A DNA stretch of 10,000 bases, from NCBI RefSeq assembly GCF_020217185.1, contig NZ_JAIWNX010000022.1, positions 1 through 10,000 on the forward strand, written 5' to 3'. The position numbers and the translations under genes were made by a program. Of this stretch, positions 1-5,807 are shown one piece after another (the first letter of the stretch is position 1; every line of letters starts with the position of its first letter). The stretch is from Asticcacaulis sp. Lineage in GTDB: Bacteria; Pseudomonadota; Alphaproteobacteria; Caulobacterales; Caulobacteraceae. The notes below the pieces were generated by a model. It saw only the letters and a list, made by a program, of their open reading frames with translations. It did no database searches and was not told the DNA's origin.

Positions 1-415
1 CCGTGCGTTGATACTTCTGCTTGCGCAGGGTCTTGACCTCTTCGGCGCTGACCGGCGTTACCGACTGCACGAAGCAGGGCGTCTTGAAGCCGCCGTCTCC
101 GCTTTGGCGCACCGAAAGCTGCACATCCAGCGGATCACAAATCTGCACCGAGCCGCGGTATTCGAACACCAGAATATCATAGGGCGTCAGCTGGCAACCA
201 TCGACCTTGATCAGCACCCCGCCGCGGCCGGCCCCTTCGGCCAGTATCGTCTCCTGATCGAGAACGGTCGTGTCGATCCCCGGCCCGTTTACGCAACGCA
301 GCGGGGCTTTTTTACCGTCCTCGGCCTGTGAACTCACGGGCAGGACACCCATGGCCATCAACCCACCGGCTACGCCCAGCACGGCGAACAGGACTTTTCC
401 ATTCAGACGTCGCAT
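1..415 (-). CDS. Exported four-cysteine protein, DUF6491-like (3' end outside window)
   Basis: The frame is open from the ATG at 415 to the left edge, so 138 residues are visible and the C-terminus is missing. The start is well set: AAGGAG lies about 7 nt upstream. The N-terminus has a basic start (MRRLNGK), a hydrophobic stretch at about residues 8-27 and a likely signal-peptidase I site near SSQA (about 28-31). The mature part has cysteines at 41, 74, 93 and 114, with the segments VQICDPLDV and CFVQSVTPVSAEEV. These match the pattern of the genes at 1069-1461 and 1474-1950, so the three are paralogues. The family resembles DUF6491 exported proteins common in Caulobacterales (recalled, not searched). 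No biochemical role is known to me. Paired cysteines and the signal peptide suggest a periplasmic disulfide-bonded fold. It is divergent from the response regulator gene. Confidence 0.82.
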   Translation of the reverse strand, partial: MRRLNGKVLFAVLGVAGGLMAMGVLPVSSQAEDGKKAPLRCVNGPGIDTTVLDQETILAEGAGRGGVLIKVDGCQLTPYDILVFEYRGSVQICDPLDVQLSVRQSGDGGFKTPCFVQSVTPVSAEEVKTLRKQKYQRT

Positions 416-534
416 CTGTCTCTCCTTAGCCAACTCTTCGGTAGGGCAAATTCCGTTGCCCCTTCCGAACGTTCAAACCTACTTAACCAGAACGCTGTAA
501 TTTAAATATCAGCGTAATATCAACGAGCGTACCC
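416..534. promoter_or_regulatory. Divergent intergenic region
   Basis: These 119 bp lie between the divergent starts of the exported protein (minus) and the response regulator (plus), so they must hold both promoters unless either is read from further away. The right half (about 480-525) is AT-rich relative to the window, with runs such as TAATTTAAATATC, a plausible melting region for the plus-strand promoter. An 8-bp palindrome GAACGTTC lies at 467-474. I could not assign confident -35/-10 boxes. The response regulator has only a weak ribosome site (GAG in AACGAGCG), whereas the minus-strand gene has a good AAGGAG. Confidence 0.4.
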
Positions 535-951
535 ATGGCACTCAGCGTTCTCATCATCGAAGACAGCCTGACTCAGGCGCAACTGATCGGACGCCTGTTC
601 GAGCGCGCGGGCTTTGCCCCCGGTCTGGCCACCAATCGCCCCAATGCCCTTCAGGAACTGGCCCGGCAGACCTGGGCCCTGCTGGTGATCGACGTCTTCA
701 TGGCCGATGAAAACTCGCTCGATCACATTGATGACTATCGACGGGCCGCACCGAACACGCCGATTGCCGTCATGACCGCCATTCGCAAGGGGGCCCCGCT
801 GGCCGCCAGCCATTCGCTCAATGCCGCCCGTCGCGCCAGGGTGGACTTTATCCTGCCCAAACCCTTCCGTTTTGAAGACATCCAACAAGTCTGCCAGGAA
901 GTGATCCATCGCCGCGACAACCCCAACCCCGGTCAGATACTGTATCTTTAG
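535..951 (+). CDS. Single-domain response regulator (receiver only)
   Basis: This 138-residue protein is a stand-alone CheY-like receiver domain with no output domain. The landmarks are present in order: acidic pair E9-D10 (LIIEDS), phosphoacceptor D53 (LLVIDVF), conserved Thr81 (IAVMTA) and Lys109 followed by Pro-Phe (LPKPF). It should be phosphorylated by a histidine kinase and signal through protein contact; no kinase is encoded in this window. The loop after D53 reads FMADENSLDHIDDYR and lacks the usual Met-Pro-(x)2-(D/N)-G motif, which is unusual and may affect phosphorylation kinetics or partner choice. The start ATG has only a weak Shine-Dalgarno sequence. The stop codon TAG is the first three bases of the repeat at 949-1071. 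The N-terminal resemblance to other stand-alone receivers does not let me name a specific gene. An overlapping minus-strand frame (520-909) is a shadow. Confidence 0.88.
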   Translation: MALSVLIIEDSLTQAQLIGRLFERAGFAPGLATNRPNALQELARQTWALLVIDVFMADENSLDHIDDYRRAAPNTPIAVMTAIRKGAPLAASHSLNAARRARVDFILPKPFRFEDIQQVCQEVIHRRDNPNPGQILYL

Positions 952-1002
952 AGCGAAATGACTTTGAGTGGAATCGCCATTTCGCTCTAAATATTTGTTT
1001 TT
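949..1002 (+). terminator. Likely intrinsic terminator of the response regulator gene
   Basis: The 12-bp perfect stem TAGAGCGAAATG/CATTTCGCTCTA (949-960 and 978-989) is followed by AATATTTGTTTTT (990-1002), a T-rich tail on the plus strand. The loop of 17 nt is long and the stem only moderately GC-rich, so efficiency is uncertain. It forms the left half of the interspersed repeat and overlaps the stop codon of the gene it would terminate. Confidence 0.55.
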
Positions 1003-1071
1003 CGCGATGTTTTTGCGGAAAACCGCTCACACTTTTGGCTTCGCCGAACTCCGTTTCCGCACATCGCTCTA
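949..1071. repeat. Bipartite palindromic interspersed repeat with TAGAGCGA terminal inverted repeats
   Basis: The element begins TAGAGCGA (949-956) and ends with its exact inverse TCGCTCTA (1064-1071); a third, internal copy of TCGCTCTA is at 982-989. It consists of two palindromes. The first pairs 949-960 with 978-989 (12 bp, 17-nt loop). The second pairs GCGATGT (1004-1010) with ACATCGC (1061-1067) and TGCGGAAA (1014-1021) with TTTCCGCA (1054-1061), and contains a small GGC-TTC-GCC hairpin at 1037-1045. The wording (GGAATCGC in the first half, AAAACCGCTCACACTTTT in the second, ending CGCTCTAG) resembles short mosaic repeats scattered between genes in many Alphaproteobacteria, such as the RIME-like elements of Rhizobiales. 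That resemblance is from memory. It exactly fills the gap between two convergent genes and supplies both of their stop codons. Confidence 0.8.
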
Positions 1072-1461
1072 GTACTTTCTCGCCTCTTCCTTCGTCAGGG
1101 GGGTTATGGACTCGATGAGACAGCGCACCGGGGCCTCGTCAAAACGCGAATAGAGGATCTTGACGTCGCGCCGGTCGCAAATCTGCGTACCGCCGAAAAA
1201 TTCAAAGCCGATCTTGTCGAGATCATCGAGGTTCTGACAGGGGGCCGAAAGCTTCAAAAGGGCCGAACGGCCGAAACTGTCTTCGATCAGCACCGTCGTC
1301 TTATCGACCACCATCTTGCGGTTCAGATGGCTGGCGTCCAGACACCGCGCCTTACCCGCCGGTTTGGGCGCGTCTTCGGGCGCGGCAGAGGCCAGGCTCA
1401 AGGCCCCCAGTCCGCTGGTCACCACGACGGCCACCGCCGCCAGTTTCATCAGGACTTTCAT
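1069..1461 (-). CDS. Exported four-cysteine protein, DUF6491-like
   Basis: This 130-residue protein has a clear signal peptide: MKVLMK, a hydrophobic core to about residue 22, then cleavage after ASA at about 26. Mature cysteines are at 40, 75, 95 and 114, spaced 35/20/19. The C-terminal block (TQICDRRDV, RCLIESITPLTKEEA) closely parallels the paralogue at 1-415 and resembles that at 1474-1950. Function is unknown; I infer a small disulfide-stabilised periplasmic protein. The gene starts 12 nt after the stop of the upstream paralogue (1474-1950), so the two probably share an mRNA; GAGGG lies about 8 nt before the ATG. The stop codon TAG (1069-1071) belongs to the interspersed repeat. The protein ends soon after the conserved KEEA, shorter than its sister at the same point, so the repeat may have trimmed its tail. 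Confidence 0.85.
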   Translation of the reverse strand: MKVLMKLAAVAVVVTSGLGALSLASAAPEDAPKPAGKARCLDASHLNRKMVVDKTTVLIEDSFGRSALLKLSAPCQNLDDLDKIGFEFFGGTQICDRRDVKILYSRFDEAPVRCLIESITPLTKEEARKY

Positions 1462-1473
1462 CTCTGCACCCTC

Positions 1474-1950
1474 TTACGTCCCTTCTCTGTCTCTGTTTTC
1501 CGCCGTCTTCGGCGTGACGCCTTCGATACGGTCGGCTTCTTCCTTGGTAATGGCTTTGACGTCGGTGATGTGGCAGCGCGCCAGACGGCCCGACCCCGGC
1601 TCGGAATAGAGAACCTCCGCATCAAAGCCGCCGCAGACGTTGAGCGCACCGGCGCGCGTGCGGATACCAATACGGAAGGCGTCCTCGATGCCCATACAGG
1701 CCCCGCTCAGTTCCAGTTTGTAATTCTGGCGGCCATAGGTTTCGACGATCATGGTTCGCGAATCGACGGGGTTGAAGCGGTCGATATCATCGCTGCGGAA
1801 GCATTTGCGCATTTCCTTTTGCGCCGGTGTCGCGGCGTCACGCTCACGGTCCGGCTGAGCGGAGGCCGCAGATTGAGCCTGCGCCGGAAGCAGGCTGAGG
1901 GTCGTCAGCCCGGCGGCCGCCACAGCCACAACAGTCATCAGAGTCTTCAT
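1474..1950 (-). CDS. Exported four-cysteine protein, DUF6491 family
   Basis: This is the most typical member of the trio, at 158 residues. The signal peptide spans about residues 1-26 (basic MKTLM, hydrophobic core, AQA before the cut). A charged, Ala/Gln-rich linker leads to the conserved domain: CFRSDDIDRFNPVDSRT (from Cys50), LELSGAC (Cys85), VCGGFDAEVLY (Cys106) and RCHITDVKAITKEEAD (Cys126). This fits my recollection of DUF6491, including the short FDAEV segment. No enzymatic residues are recognisable and no function is known to me. The start is well supported: GAAGGAG lies 7 nt before the ATG. It is the first gene of a two-gene unit with 1069-1461. The 70 bp upstream, back to the mnmC stop, may hold a promoter, or the pair may be read from mnmC. 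Confidence 0.87.
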   Translation of the reverse strand: MKTLMTVVAVAAAGLTTLSLLPAQAQSAASAQPDRERDAATPAQKEMRKCFRSDDIDRFNPVDSRTMIVETYGRQNYKLELSGACMGIEDAFRIGIRTRAGALNVCGGFDAEVLYSEPGSGRLARCHITDVKAITKEEADRIEGVTPKTAENRDREGT

Positions 1951-2020
1951 CGCATCACTCCTTCGCCAAACCGCACGCGACGGTCCTTTATCTCCAATGA
2001 GGCGAGCGGAATCAGGCCAT

Positions 2021-3748
2021 TTAATGACTATGTACAGACTGTAATCTTTCCGGGCGCAACCGATGCGCGGATGCCACAGTCAGCGGCGACGGCACCCCCA
2101 GCGCCTGCGCTACTGCCGCCATGCCGAGCAAAGGCCCCAGACACAGGCCGCGTGCCCCCAGACCGGTCAGCGCCGTAAGGCCAGATGCCACCTCCCCCAT
2201 CACCGGCAGGTGATCGCGCGTGGTGACACGCACCGCGGCGCGCGACACTGTGCCCCCCGCAGCCCTGTCCGCCGCTTCGGGGAGGACCGCGCGCAGGGTG
2301 TCGAGATTGTGGGCGCGGTCATCGTCACGCCCCTCCGTTGCGCGATCGCCGCGAATATGGGTCGAGCCGAAGACAAACCCTTCGGGCATCGGCACGTAAT
2401 AGCCCCCCCAGGCCTGCGGCTGCGGGTCCGGTGGCGGGGCGGCGGCGGTTTCGATCTGCCCGCGCACTGGCCGCAGATCGAGCGCCTCGGCCCACGGCAG
2501 ATCGAAAATCCCGTCGCCACAGGCCAGAAACACCCGGTCAAATTCATAGACCGCGCGGTCGGTCACGATACGCACCGGCGCAGCGGGCTCCACGCGCACA
2601 ACGGTTTCGGCTACCACCGGAGCGTCTCCCAGAAGCGCCTTGACGATCTCCGGCGGGCGCACGGAGGCTGCGCGTGCCATCCTGAGCCCTTCCGGGGTGA
2701 GCACCATATCGCCCGGCGCGAAATCGGGCTGGGCGGCGATTTTGGCAAAGCGCGCTTCGTCGCGCGCGTCTGCGCAGCGTTGCTGCACCCCCTGCGCCAG
2801 CACGGCTTCGGGACACAGGCGCGCATAGAGGTCGGTGGCGGCATAAAGCGCATCGGCAAACAGAGCGCTGATCGCCCCGCCCCCGGCATCCAGCCGCGGC
2901 GTAACCAGGCCCGCCGGATTGCCCGACGCCTGCGGGCCAATGTCGAAAACAGTGGCCGAATGCCCGTAATGGCGCAGGGCATGGACGAGGGAAGCCCCGG
3001 CAATGCCCCCGCCGATAACGGCAATGCGCTCTGGCGCGGGGGGCGCTTTGACGGTGCCGGGGAAAACCGCCTCCAGCCGCTCACGCTTGCGCCCAAAGCC
3101 GGGCTGTTTCGACACTTCAAAGCCGGCAGTCTGAAGCCCGCGCCGCACAAACCCCGCCACGGTAAAGGTCGCCAGACGCGCGCCTGGCGCGCTGTGCGCC
3201 GCCACGGCGCTCAGCACGTCATCGGCCCACATGTCGGGGTTCTGCGCCGGGGAAAAGCCGTCGAGAAACCACGCATCGGCCTGACCGTCCCACTGGCTCA
3301 GCGCGTCGCGCACATCCATCAGGGCCAGCGTCAGGGTCACGCCCCATTCGGGGAAGGTCATCAGGTGAAAGCCGCGCCGTTGCGGCGGCCAGCGCGCGAT
3401 AATCGCCTCGGCAAAGGGGGCCAGTTCCGGCCAGCTGGCCAGCGCGCGTGCGGCGGCCTCACGCGGCATCAGATAGGCTTCGACGGAAAACAGGTGCAGG
3501 TGCCCCTGCGCCGGACGATGAGTGGCCCACAGCTGCATCAGGGCGGCGATATTGAGCCCGGTGCCAAACCCCAGTTCGCCCACCGTGTAATGACGTCGCC
3601 CGGCCCACCCGTCAGGCAGGCCACAGCCGCTCAGGAACACCGCCCGCGTCTCCGACAGACCGTCCTGTAAGGAATAGTAGATGTCATCGAAACGCGCCGA
3701 ACGCGGGTTACCGTCTTCGGCAAAATAAAGCTGGGGGTCGTCGGTCAT
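2021..3748 (-). CDS. mnmC: Bifunctional tRNA mnm5s2U34 biosynthesis protein MnmC
   Basis: This 575-residue cytoplasmic enzyme performs the last two steps of mnm5(s2)U34 wobble-uridine synthesis. Its FAD-dependent half removes the carboxymethyl group from cmnm5, and its SAM-dependent half methylates the resulting nm5. The N-terminal methyltransferase shows GELGFGTG (about residues 58-64, SAM binding) and LDGFSPAQNPDMW (about 162-174), diagnostic of the MnmC methyltransferase domain. The C-terminal oxidoreductase starts near 241 with the dinucleotide-binding motif IAVIGGGIAGAS, then the family signature ASGNPAGLVTPRLD (about 274-287). I chose ATG 3748. In-frame TTG (3763) and GTG (3757) lie just upstream, but TTG would sit at the end of the upstream terminator's T-tract and would add residues not expected in the family. 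No clear Shine-Dalgarno sequence is visible. The next gene downstream, the DUF6491 pair, is 70 bp away. Confidence 0.95.
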   Translation of the reverse strand: MTDDPQLYFAEDGNPRSARFDDIYYSLQDGLSETRAVFLSGCGLPDGWAGRRHYTVGELGFGTGLNIAALMQLWATHRPAQGHLHLFSVEAYLMPREAAARALASWPELAPFAEAIIARWPPQRRGFHLMTFPEWGVTLTLALMDVRDALSQWDGQADAWFLDGFSPAQNPDMWADDVLSAVAAHSAPGARLATFTVAGFVRRGLQTAGFEVSKQPGFGRKRERLEAVFPGTVKAPPAPERIAVIGGGIAGASLVHALRHYGHSATVFDIGPQASGNPAGLVTPRLDAGGGAISALFADALYAATDLYARLCPEAVLAQGVQQRCADARDEARFAKIAAQPDFAPGDMVLTPEGLRMARAASVRPPEIVKALLGDAPVVAETVVRVEPAAPVRIVTDRAVYEFDRVFLACGDGIFDLPWAEALDLRPVRGQIETAAAPPPDPQPQAWGGYYVPMPEGFVFGSTHIRGDRATEGRDDDRAHNLDTLRAVLPEAADRAAGGTVSRAAVRVTTRDHLPVMGEVASGLTALTGLGARGLCLGPLLGMAAVAQALGVPSPLTVASAHRLRPERLQSVHSH

Positions 3749-3761
3749 CGGGCTCACGCAC

Positions 3762-3797
3762 AAAAAAGAAGAGGCCGTTCCCGGGAACGACCTCTTC
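3762..3797 (-). terminator. Strong rho-independent terminator of the small lipoprotein gene
   Basis: Read on the minus strand, GAAGAGGTCGTTCC (3797-3784) and GGAACGGCCTCTTC (3781-3768) form an almost perfect stem. The one apparent mismatch (3790 with 3775) is a U-G wobble pair in RNA, and the centre CCCGGG leaves a tight loop. Six T residues follow at 3767-3762. It lies about 40 nt after the stop of the lipoprotein gene and only 13 nt before the preferred start codon of mnmC. Confidence 0.92.
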
Positions 3798-3836
3798 CAA
3801 ACTCTTGTCTAATCCAGCGCCGTGAGGCGCAGGGGA

Positions 3837-4058
3837 TTAGTGAGCAGCAGCCGGAGCTTCAGCAGCCGGAGCTTCGACGGCGGCCGGCGAAGCGGCTTCC
3901 GAAGCTTCGACAGTGGCCGAGGCGTCAGCCGAAGCGTCAGCCGGAGCGGATTCTTCGGTGGCGGCGGGCTCTTCAGCCGGCTTCGAGCAAGCGGCAACCG
4001 ACAGAGCGGCGACGGCGGCGGCGGCGAGCAGGGCCTTGCGGACGATTTCAGAGGTCAT
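3837..4058 (-). CDS. Small Ala/Pro/Glu-rich lipoprotein
   Basis: This 73-residue protein has a lipoprotein signal peptide. After MTSEIVRKA comes a hydrophobic alanine-rich stretch and the lipobox V-A-A-C with the lipidated cysteine at residue 24. Ser25 follows, so Lol-dependent outer-membrane sorting is plausible. The mature part of about 50 residues is low-complexity Ala/Glu/Pro/Ser/Asp, strongly acidic, with no further cysteine; it includes SADASADAS and two EAPAA repeats at the end. It is probably disordered and tethered to the envelope. Function is unknown; small lipoproteins of this type are often annotated only as hypothetical. The start has AAGGA 9 nt upstream. The gene is a single unit: its own upstream region (4059-4179) and a strong terminator at 3762-3797. 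Plus-strand frames over this stretch are shadows of the biased composition. Confidence 0.85.
   Translation of the reverse strand: MTSEIVRKALLAAAAVAALSVAACSKPAEEPAATEESAPADASADASATVEASEAASPAAVEAPAAEAPAAAH
3846..3875. repeat. Perfect tandem 15-bp repeat (2 copies) inside the lipoprotein gene
   Basis: AGCAGCCGGAGCTTC occurs at 3846-3860 and again at 3861-3875 without a gap. It encodes two five-residue units (EAPAA-like) at the lipoprotein C-terminus. Because the unit is a multiple of three, copy-number change by slippage would keep the reading frame. Confidence 0.9.
3922..3945. repeat. Near-perfect tandem 12-bp repeat (2 copies) inside the lipoprotein gene
   Basis: GCGTCAGCCGAA (3922-3933) is followed directly by GCGTCAGCCGGA (3934-3945), one mismatch. 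It encodes the repeated Ser-Ala-Asp-Ala stretch in the middle of the lipoprotein, and is also an in-frame unit. Confidence 0.85.
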
Positions 4059-4179
4059 GGATCCAGATCCTTAGATTCTAACGTTAGAGCGCCTAGCAAC
4101 TGCGCCCGACTCCTTCATACGCAAAACCGCTGAGTCTCGCAAGGGGTGTTTTCACAAATATGTGATCACCTCTCGCAAC

Positions 4180-4230
4180 AAAGCCGCAATTCCCCCTCAA
4201 AATACGCCAAAGGCGGGAAATTGCGGCTTT
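4180..4230. terminator. Hairpin downstream of motA, possible terminator
   Basis: AAAGCCGCAATT (4180-4191) and AATTGCGGCTTT (4219-4230) form a 12-bp perfect stem with a 27-nt spacer. It lies 37 nt beyond the motA stop. On the minus strand, the motA direction, the stem ends in CTTTGTTG, a weak T-tail. On the plus strand it ends in GGCTTTTC, but no plus-strand gene precedes it. It most likely ends motA transcription before the lipoprotein gene. The rest of the 208-bp gap (4059-4266) should also hold the lipoprotein promoter, for which I see no clear boxes. Confidence 0.5.
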
Positions 4231-4266
4231 TCAGAGGGACGGATTCGCCCCTGCGTTAACCTTACC

Positions 4267-5133
4267 CTATTCGTTCGGGATATTGTTGAGCGCCTCTTCC
4301 ATCTCGGCAAAGGACGGCTGCGCCCCGGACGGGATGTTGCCACGACCGATTTCGACCGAAATCTGCGCCGCATTGCCGTGCAGGTGCGCCACCAGCACCG
4401 CCTGAATGATCTTGTAGAAGGCGCCTTCTTCTTCAACGATACCGTTGAGACGGGCCGCAAACGGCCCAACCAGCCCATAGGACAGCATAACACCCAGGAA
4501 GGTGCCGACCAGCGCGCCGCCGATCATGCCACCCAGCACTTCCGGCGGCTCGGTGATGGCACCCATGGTCTTGATAACCCCCAGAACAGCCACAACGATA
4601 CCCAGCGCCGGCAGGGCATCTGACATGTTTTGCAGAGCATGAGCGGGATGCGCAGCCTCGTGGTGGTGCTTTTCGAGCTGCTTTTCCATCGCGTCCTCAA
4701 CCTGATGCGGGTCTTCGAGGTTCATCGTCATCATACGCAGCGTGTCGCAGATGAAGTCGATGGCGAAGTGGTCCTTCATGATCTTGGGGTAGCGCGAGAA
4801 GATCGAGGAGTCATGCGGCTTTTCTATATGGCTTTCCAGCGCGATGACCCCCTTGGCCTTCATCGTCTTGGTCAACTGGAACAACAGCGACAGAAGATCG
4901 CGATAATCGGAGCCCTTCCACTTGGGACCGCTGAACACCTTACCCAATCCCCCGGCCATTCCCTTCAGGGTATGCAGGTCATTAGCGATCAGCGTGGCAC
5001 CAATGGCGGCCCCCAAGATGCCCGTAAGTTCGTAAGCCAGGGAGTGCAGAATCGGCGCCATGGACCCGCCGGACCACAGATAGCTGCCGAACACCGTGGC
5101 AAACAGGACGACAATACCGATAATCTGAAACAT
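4267..5133 (-). CDS. motA: Flagellar motor stator protein MotA
   Basis: MotA (288 residues) is the inner-membrane stator subunit that works with MotB to couple ion flow to flagellar rotation. Four membrane segments are visible at about 3-21, 32-50, 172-192 and 205-225, with a large cytoplasmic loop between the second and third. The two functional prolines are present: P175 (DALPALGIVVAVLG) and P224 (YGLVGPFA), the equivalents of E. coli P173 and P222. The loop has the conserved GVIALESHIEKP (about 95-106) and the MTMNLEDPHQVEDAMEKQ region. Length fits the family, and wording is closest to Caulobacter MotA from memory. No motB is adjacent, as in Caulobacter, where the two genes are unlinked. 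The ATG at 5133 matches the family N-terminus, yet its upstream sequence on the coding strand (CCCCTCCTGC) has no Shine-Dalgarno sequence. Confidence 0.97.
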   Translation of the reverse strand: MFQIIGIVVLFATVFGSYLWSGGSMAPILHSLAYELTGILGAAIGATLIANDLHTLKGMAGGLGKVFSGPKWKGSDYRDLLSLLFQLTKTMKAKGVIALESHIEKPHDSSIFSRYPKIMKDHFAIDFICDTLRMMTMNLEDPHQVEDAMEKQLEKHHHEAAHPAHALQNMSDALPALGIVVAVLGVIKTMGAITEPPEVLGGMIGGALVGTFLGVMLSYGLVGPFAARLNGIVEEEGAFYKIIQAVLVAHLHGNAAQISVEIGRGNIPSGAQPSFAEMEEALNNIPNE

Positions 5134-5230
5134 GCAGGAGGGGTCCGGAGAACTTCGTGATTCTTCCGAACTTAACCCGCCAAATCTTAAGAGGCGGTTT
5201 CCGGTTAACGCCTAAGGTTAATGAAAGACC
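5134..5230 (-). promoter_or_regulatory. motA upstream region with a cluster of TTAA motifs
   Basis: This 97-bp gap before motA contains four TTAA tetramers, starting at 5172, 5187, 5205 and 5218; several continue as TTAAC on one strand. Such half-sites recall the CtrA box (TTAA-N7-TTAAC) that controls flagellar genes in Caulobacterales, but the observed gaps are 11, 14 and 9 bp, not 7. I see no sigma-54 flagellar promoter (GG-N10-GC type) that I would trust. The motA promoter is presumably here. Confidence 0.3.
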
Positions 5231-5731
5231 TTATTTCGGCAGGAACAGCTTCACCACCTTGTTCATGTCCATATAGGTGACGAACCCCATCGAGGCCGTC
5301 TGCACATCCGGATGGGCCATCAGGTCTTCCATGCCTCGCTCACCGACGCTCGAAAAGGCCTCTCCGAAGGCGTTCTCCACGACAGTCTGATTGCCGCTTT
5401 TGTAGATTTCGCGGATTTCAGCCCCACACTGATCGACCATCAGCCGCGTCATCATGACCCCGACTCCCCGATCAAGTTCGGTGCGTTCGGCCTGCGAAAT
5501 AGCCGCATAGCGAGAGACGTCGGGATGGCGCGCCATCATGAAGAAGACGTAGCGCACGATCAGACGCTGGTCTTCCGGCGTTACCGCCTTTGAGAGGCAG
5601 GTCTTGAGCGCCGCCGCCTGTGCCTCACCCTGAGCGGGTGTGGCGGTCTGGGCGTGCGCCTGAGCCCCCAACCCCAATGCGGCCATCACCGCAAGGCTGA
5701 TCAGCCCTTTTTTGACTTTCGATCCGTACAT
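5231..5731 (-). CDS. Exported protein of unknown function with two cysteines
   Basis: The protein is 166 residues. The start is set by an excellent ribosome site, GAGGAGG, 8 nt before the ATG at 5731; the frame stays open upstream to 6169 but that part overlaps the next gene and is not needed. A signal peptide covers about residues 1-27 (basic MYGSKVKKG, hydrophobic core, cleavage after AHA). The mature part is helical-looking, with motifs CLSKAVTPEDQRLIVRY, ARHPDV, QAERTELDRGVG and the second cysteine in VDQCGAEIR. Cys45 and Cys102 could form a disulfide. The layout, from the N-terminal Cys and RHPDV region to the C-terminal DLMAHPDV, recalls a widespread uncharacterised family of proteobacterial periplasmic proteins (recalled, not searched). 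It lies 76 bp after the stop of 5808-6374 and could be co-transcribed with it. Function is not known. Confidence 0.82.
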   Translation of the reverse strand: MYGSKVKKGLISLAVMAALGLGAQAHAQTATPAQGEAQAAALKTCLSKAVTPEDQRLIVRYVFFMMARHPDVSRYAAISQAERTELDRGVGVMMTRLMVDQCGAEIREIYKSGNQTVVENAFGEAFSSVGERGMEDLMAHPDVQTASMGFVTYMDMNKVVKLFLPK

Positions 5732-5807
5732 GATGTGCCCCTCCTCGTCGCTTTCCAGATCGGGCATCCTAACCCGCGCCCCTACCCTCGTCCAGAGGCT
5801 GGCGGGC

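Noticed and set aside
467..474. GAACGTTC palindrome considered as a LexA (GTTC-N7-GTTC) site
   Set aside because: There is no second GTTC or GAAC at the required 7-bp spacing; the next GAAC is 19 bp away.
520..909. Minus-strand open frame opposite the response regulator
   Set aside because: The plus-strand frame has all receiver landmarks; the minus-strand product has no recognisable motif and is a high-GC shadow.
1327..2178. Long plus-strand frame across the two exported paralogues and the mnmC 3' end
   Set aside because: It spans three real minus-strand genes and has no domain or ribosome site.
2063..3670. 535-codon plus-strand open frame opposite mnmC
   Set aside because: Its product is rich in Arg/His/Gln/Pro with no domain, typical of the antisense of a GC-rich gene; mnmC has clear motifs on the minus strand.
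3822..4133. Ser/Arg/Gly-rich plus-strand frame over the lipoprotein gene
   Set aside because: It is an artefact of the repetitive codons of the minus-strand lipoprotein, which has a lipobox, ribosome site and terminator.
4084..4140. Possible second copy of the 949-1071 repeat (TTAGAGCGC and GCAAAACCGCT)
   Set aside because: Only short matches are shared, the order and palindromes are not preserved, and no terminal inverted repeats are found.
4152..4165. TCACA-AATA-TGTGA inverted repeat upstream of the lipoprotein gene
   Set aside because: A CRP-type site is TGTGA-N6-TCACA; here the half-sites are in the opposite order with 4-bp spacing. It is probably chance, though an unknown operator cannot be excluded.
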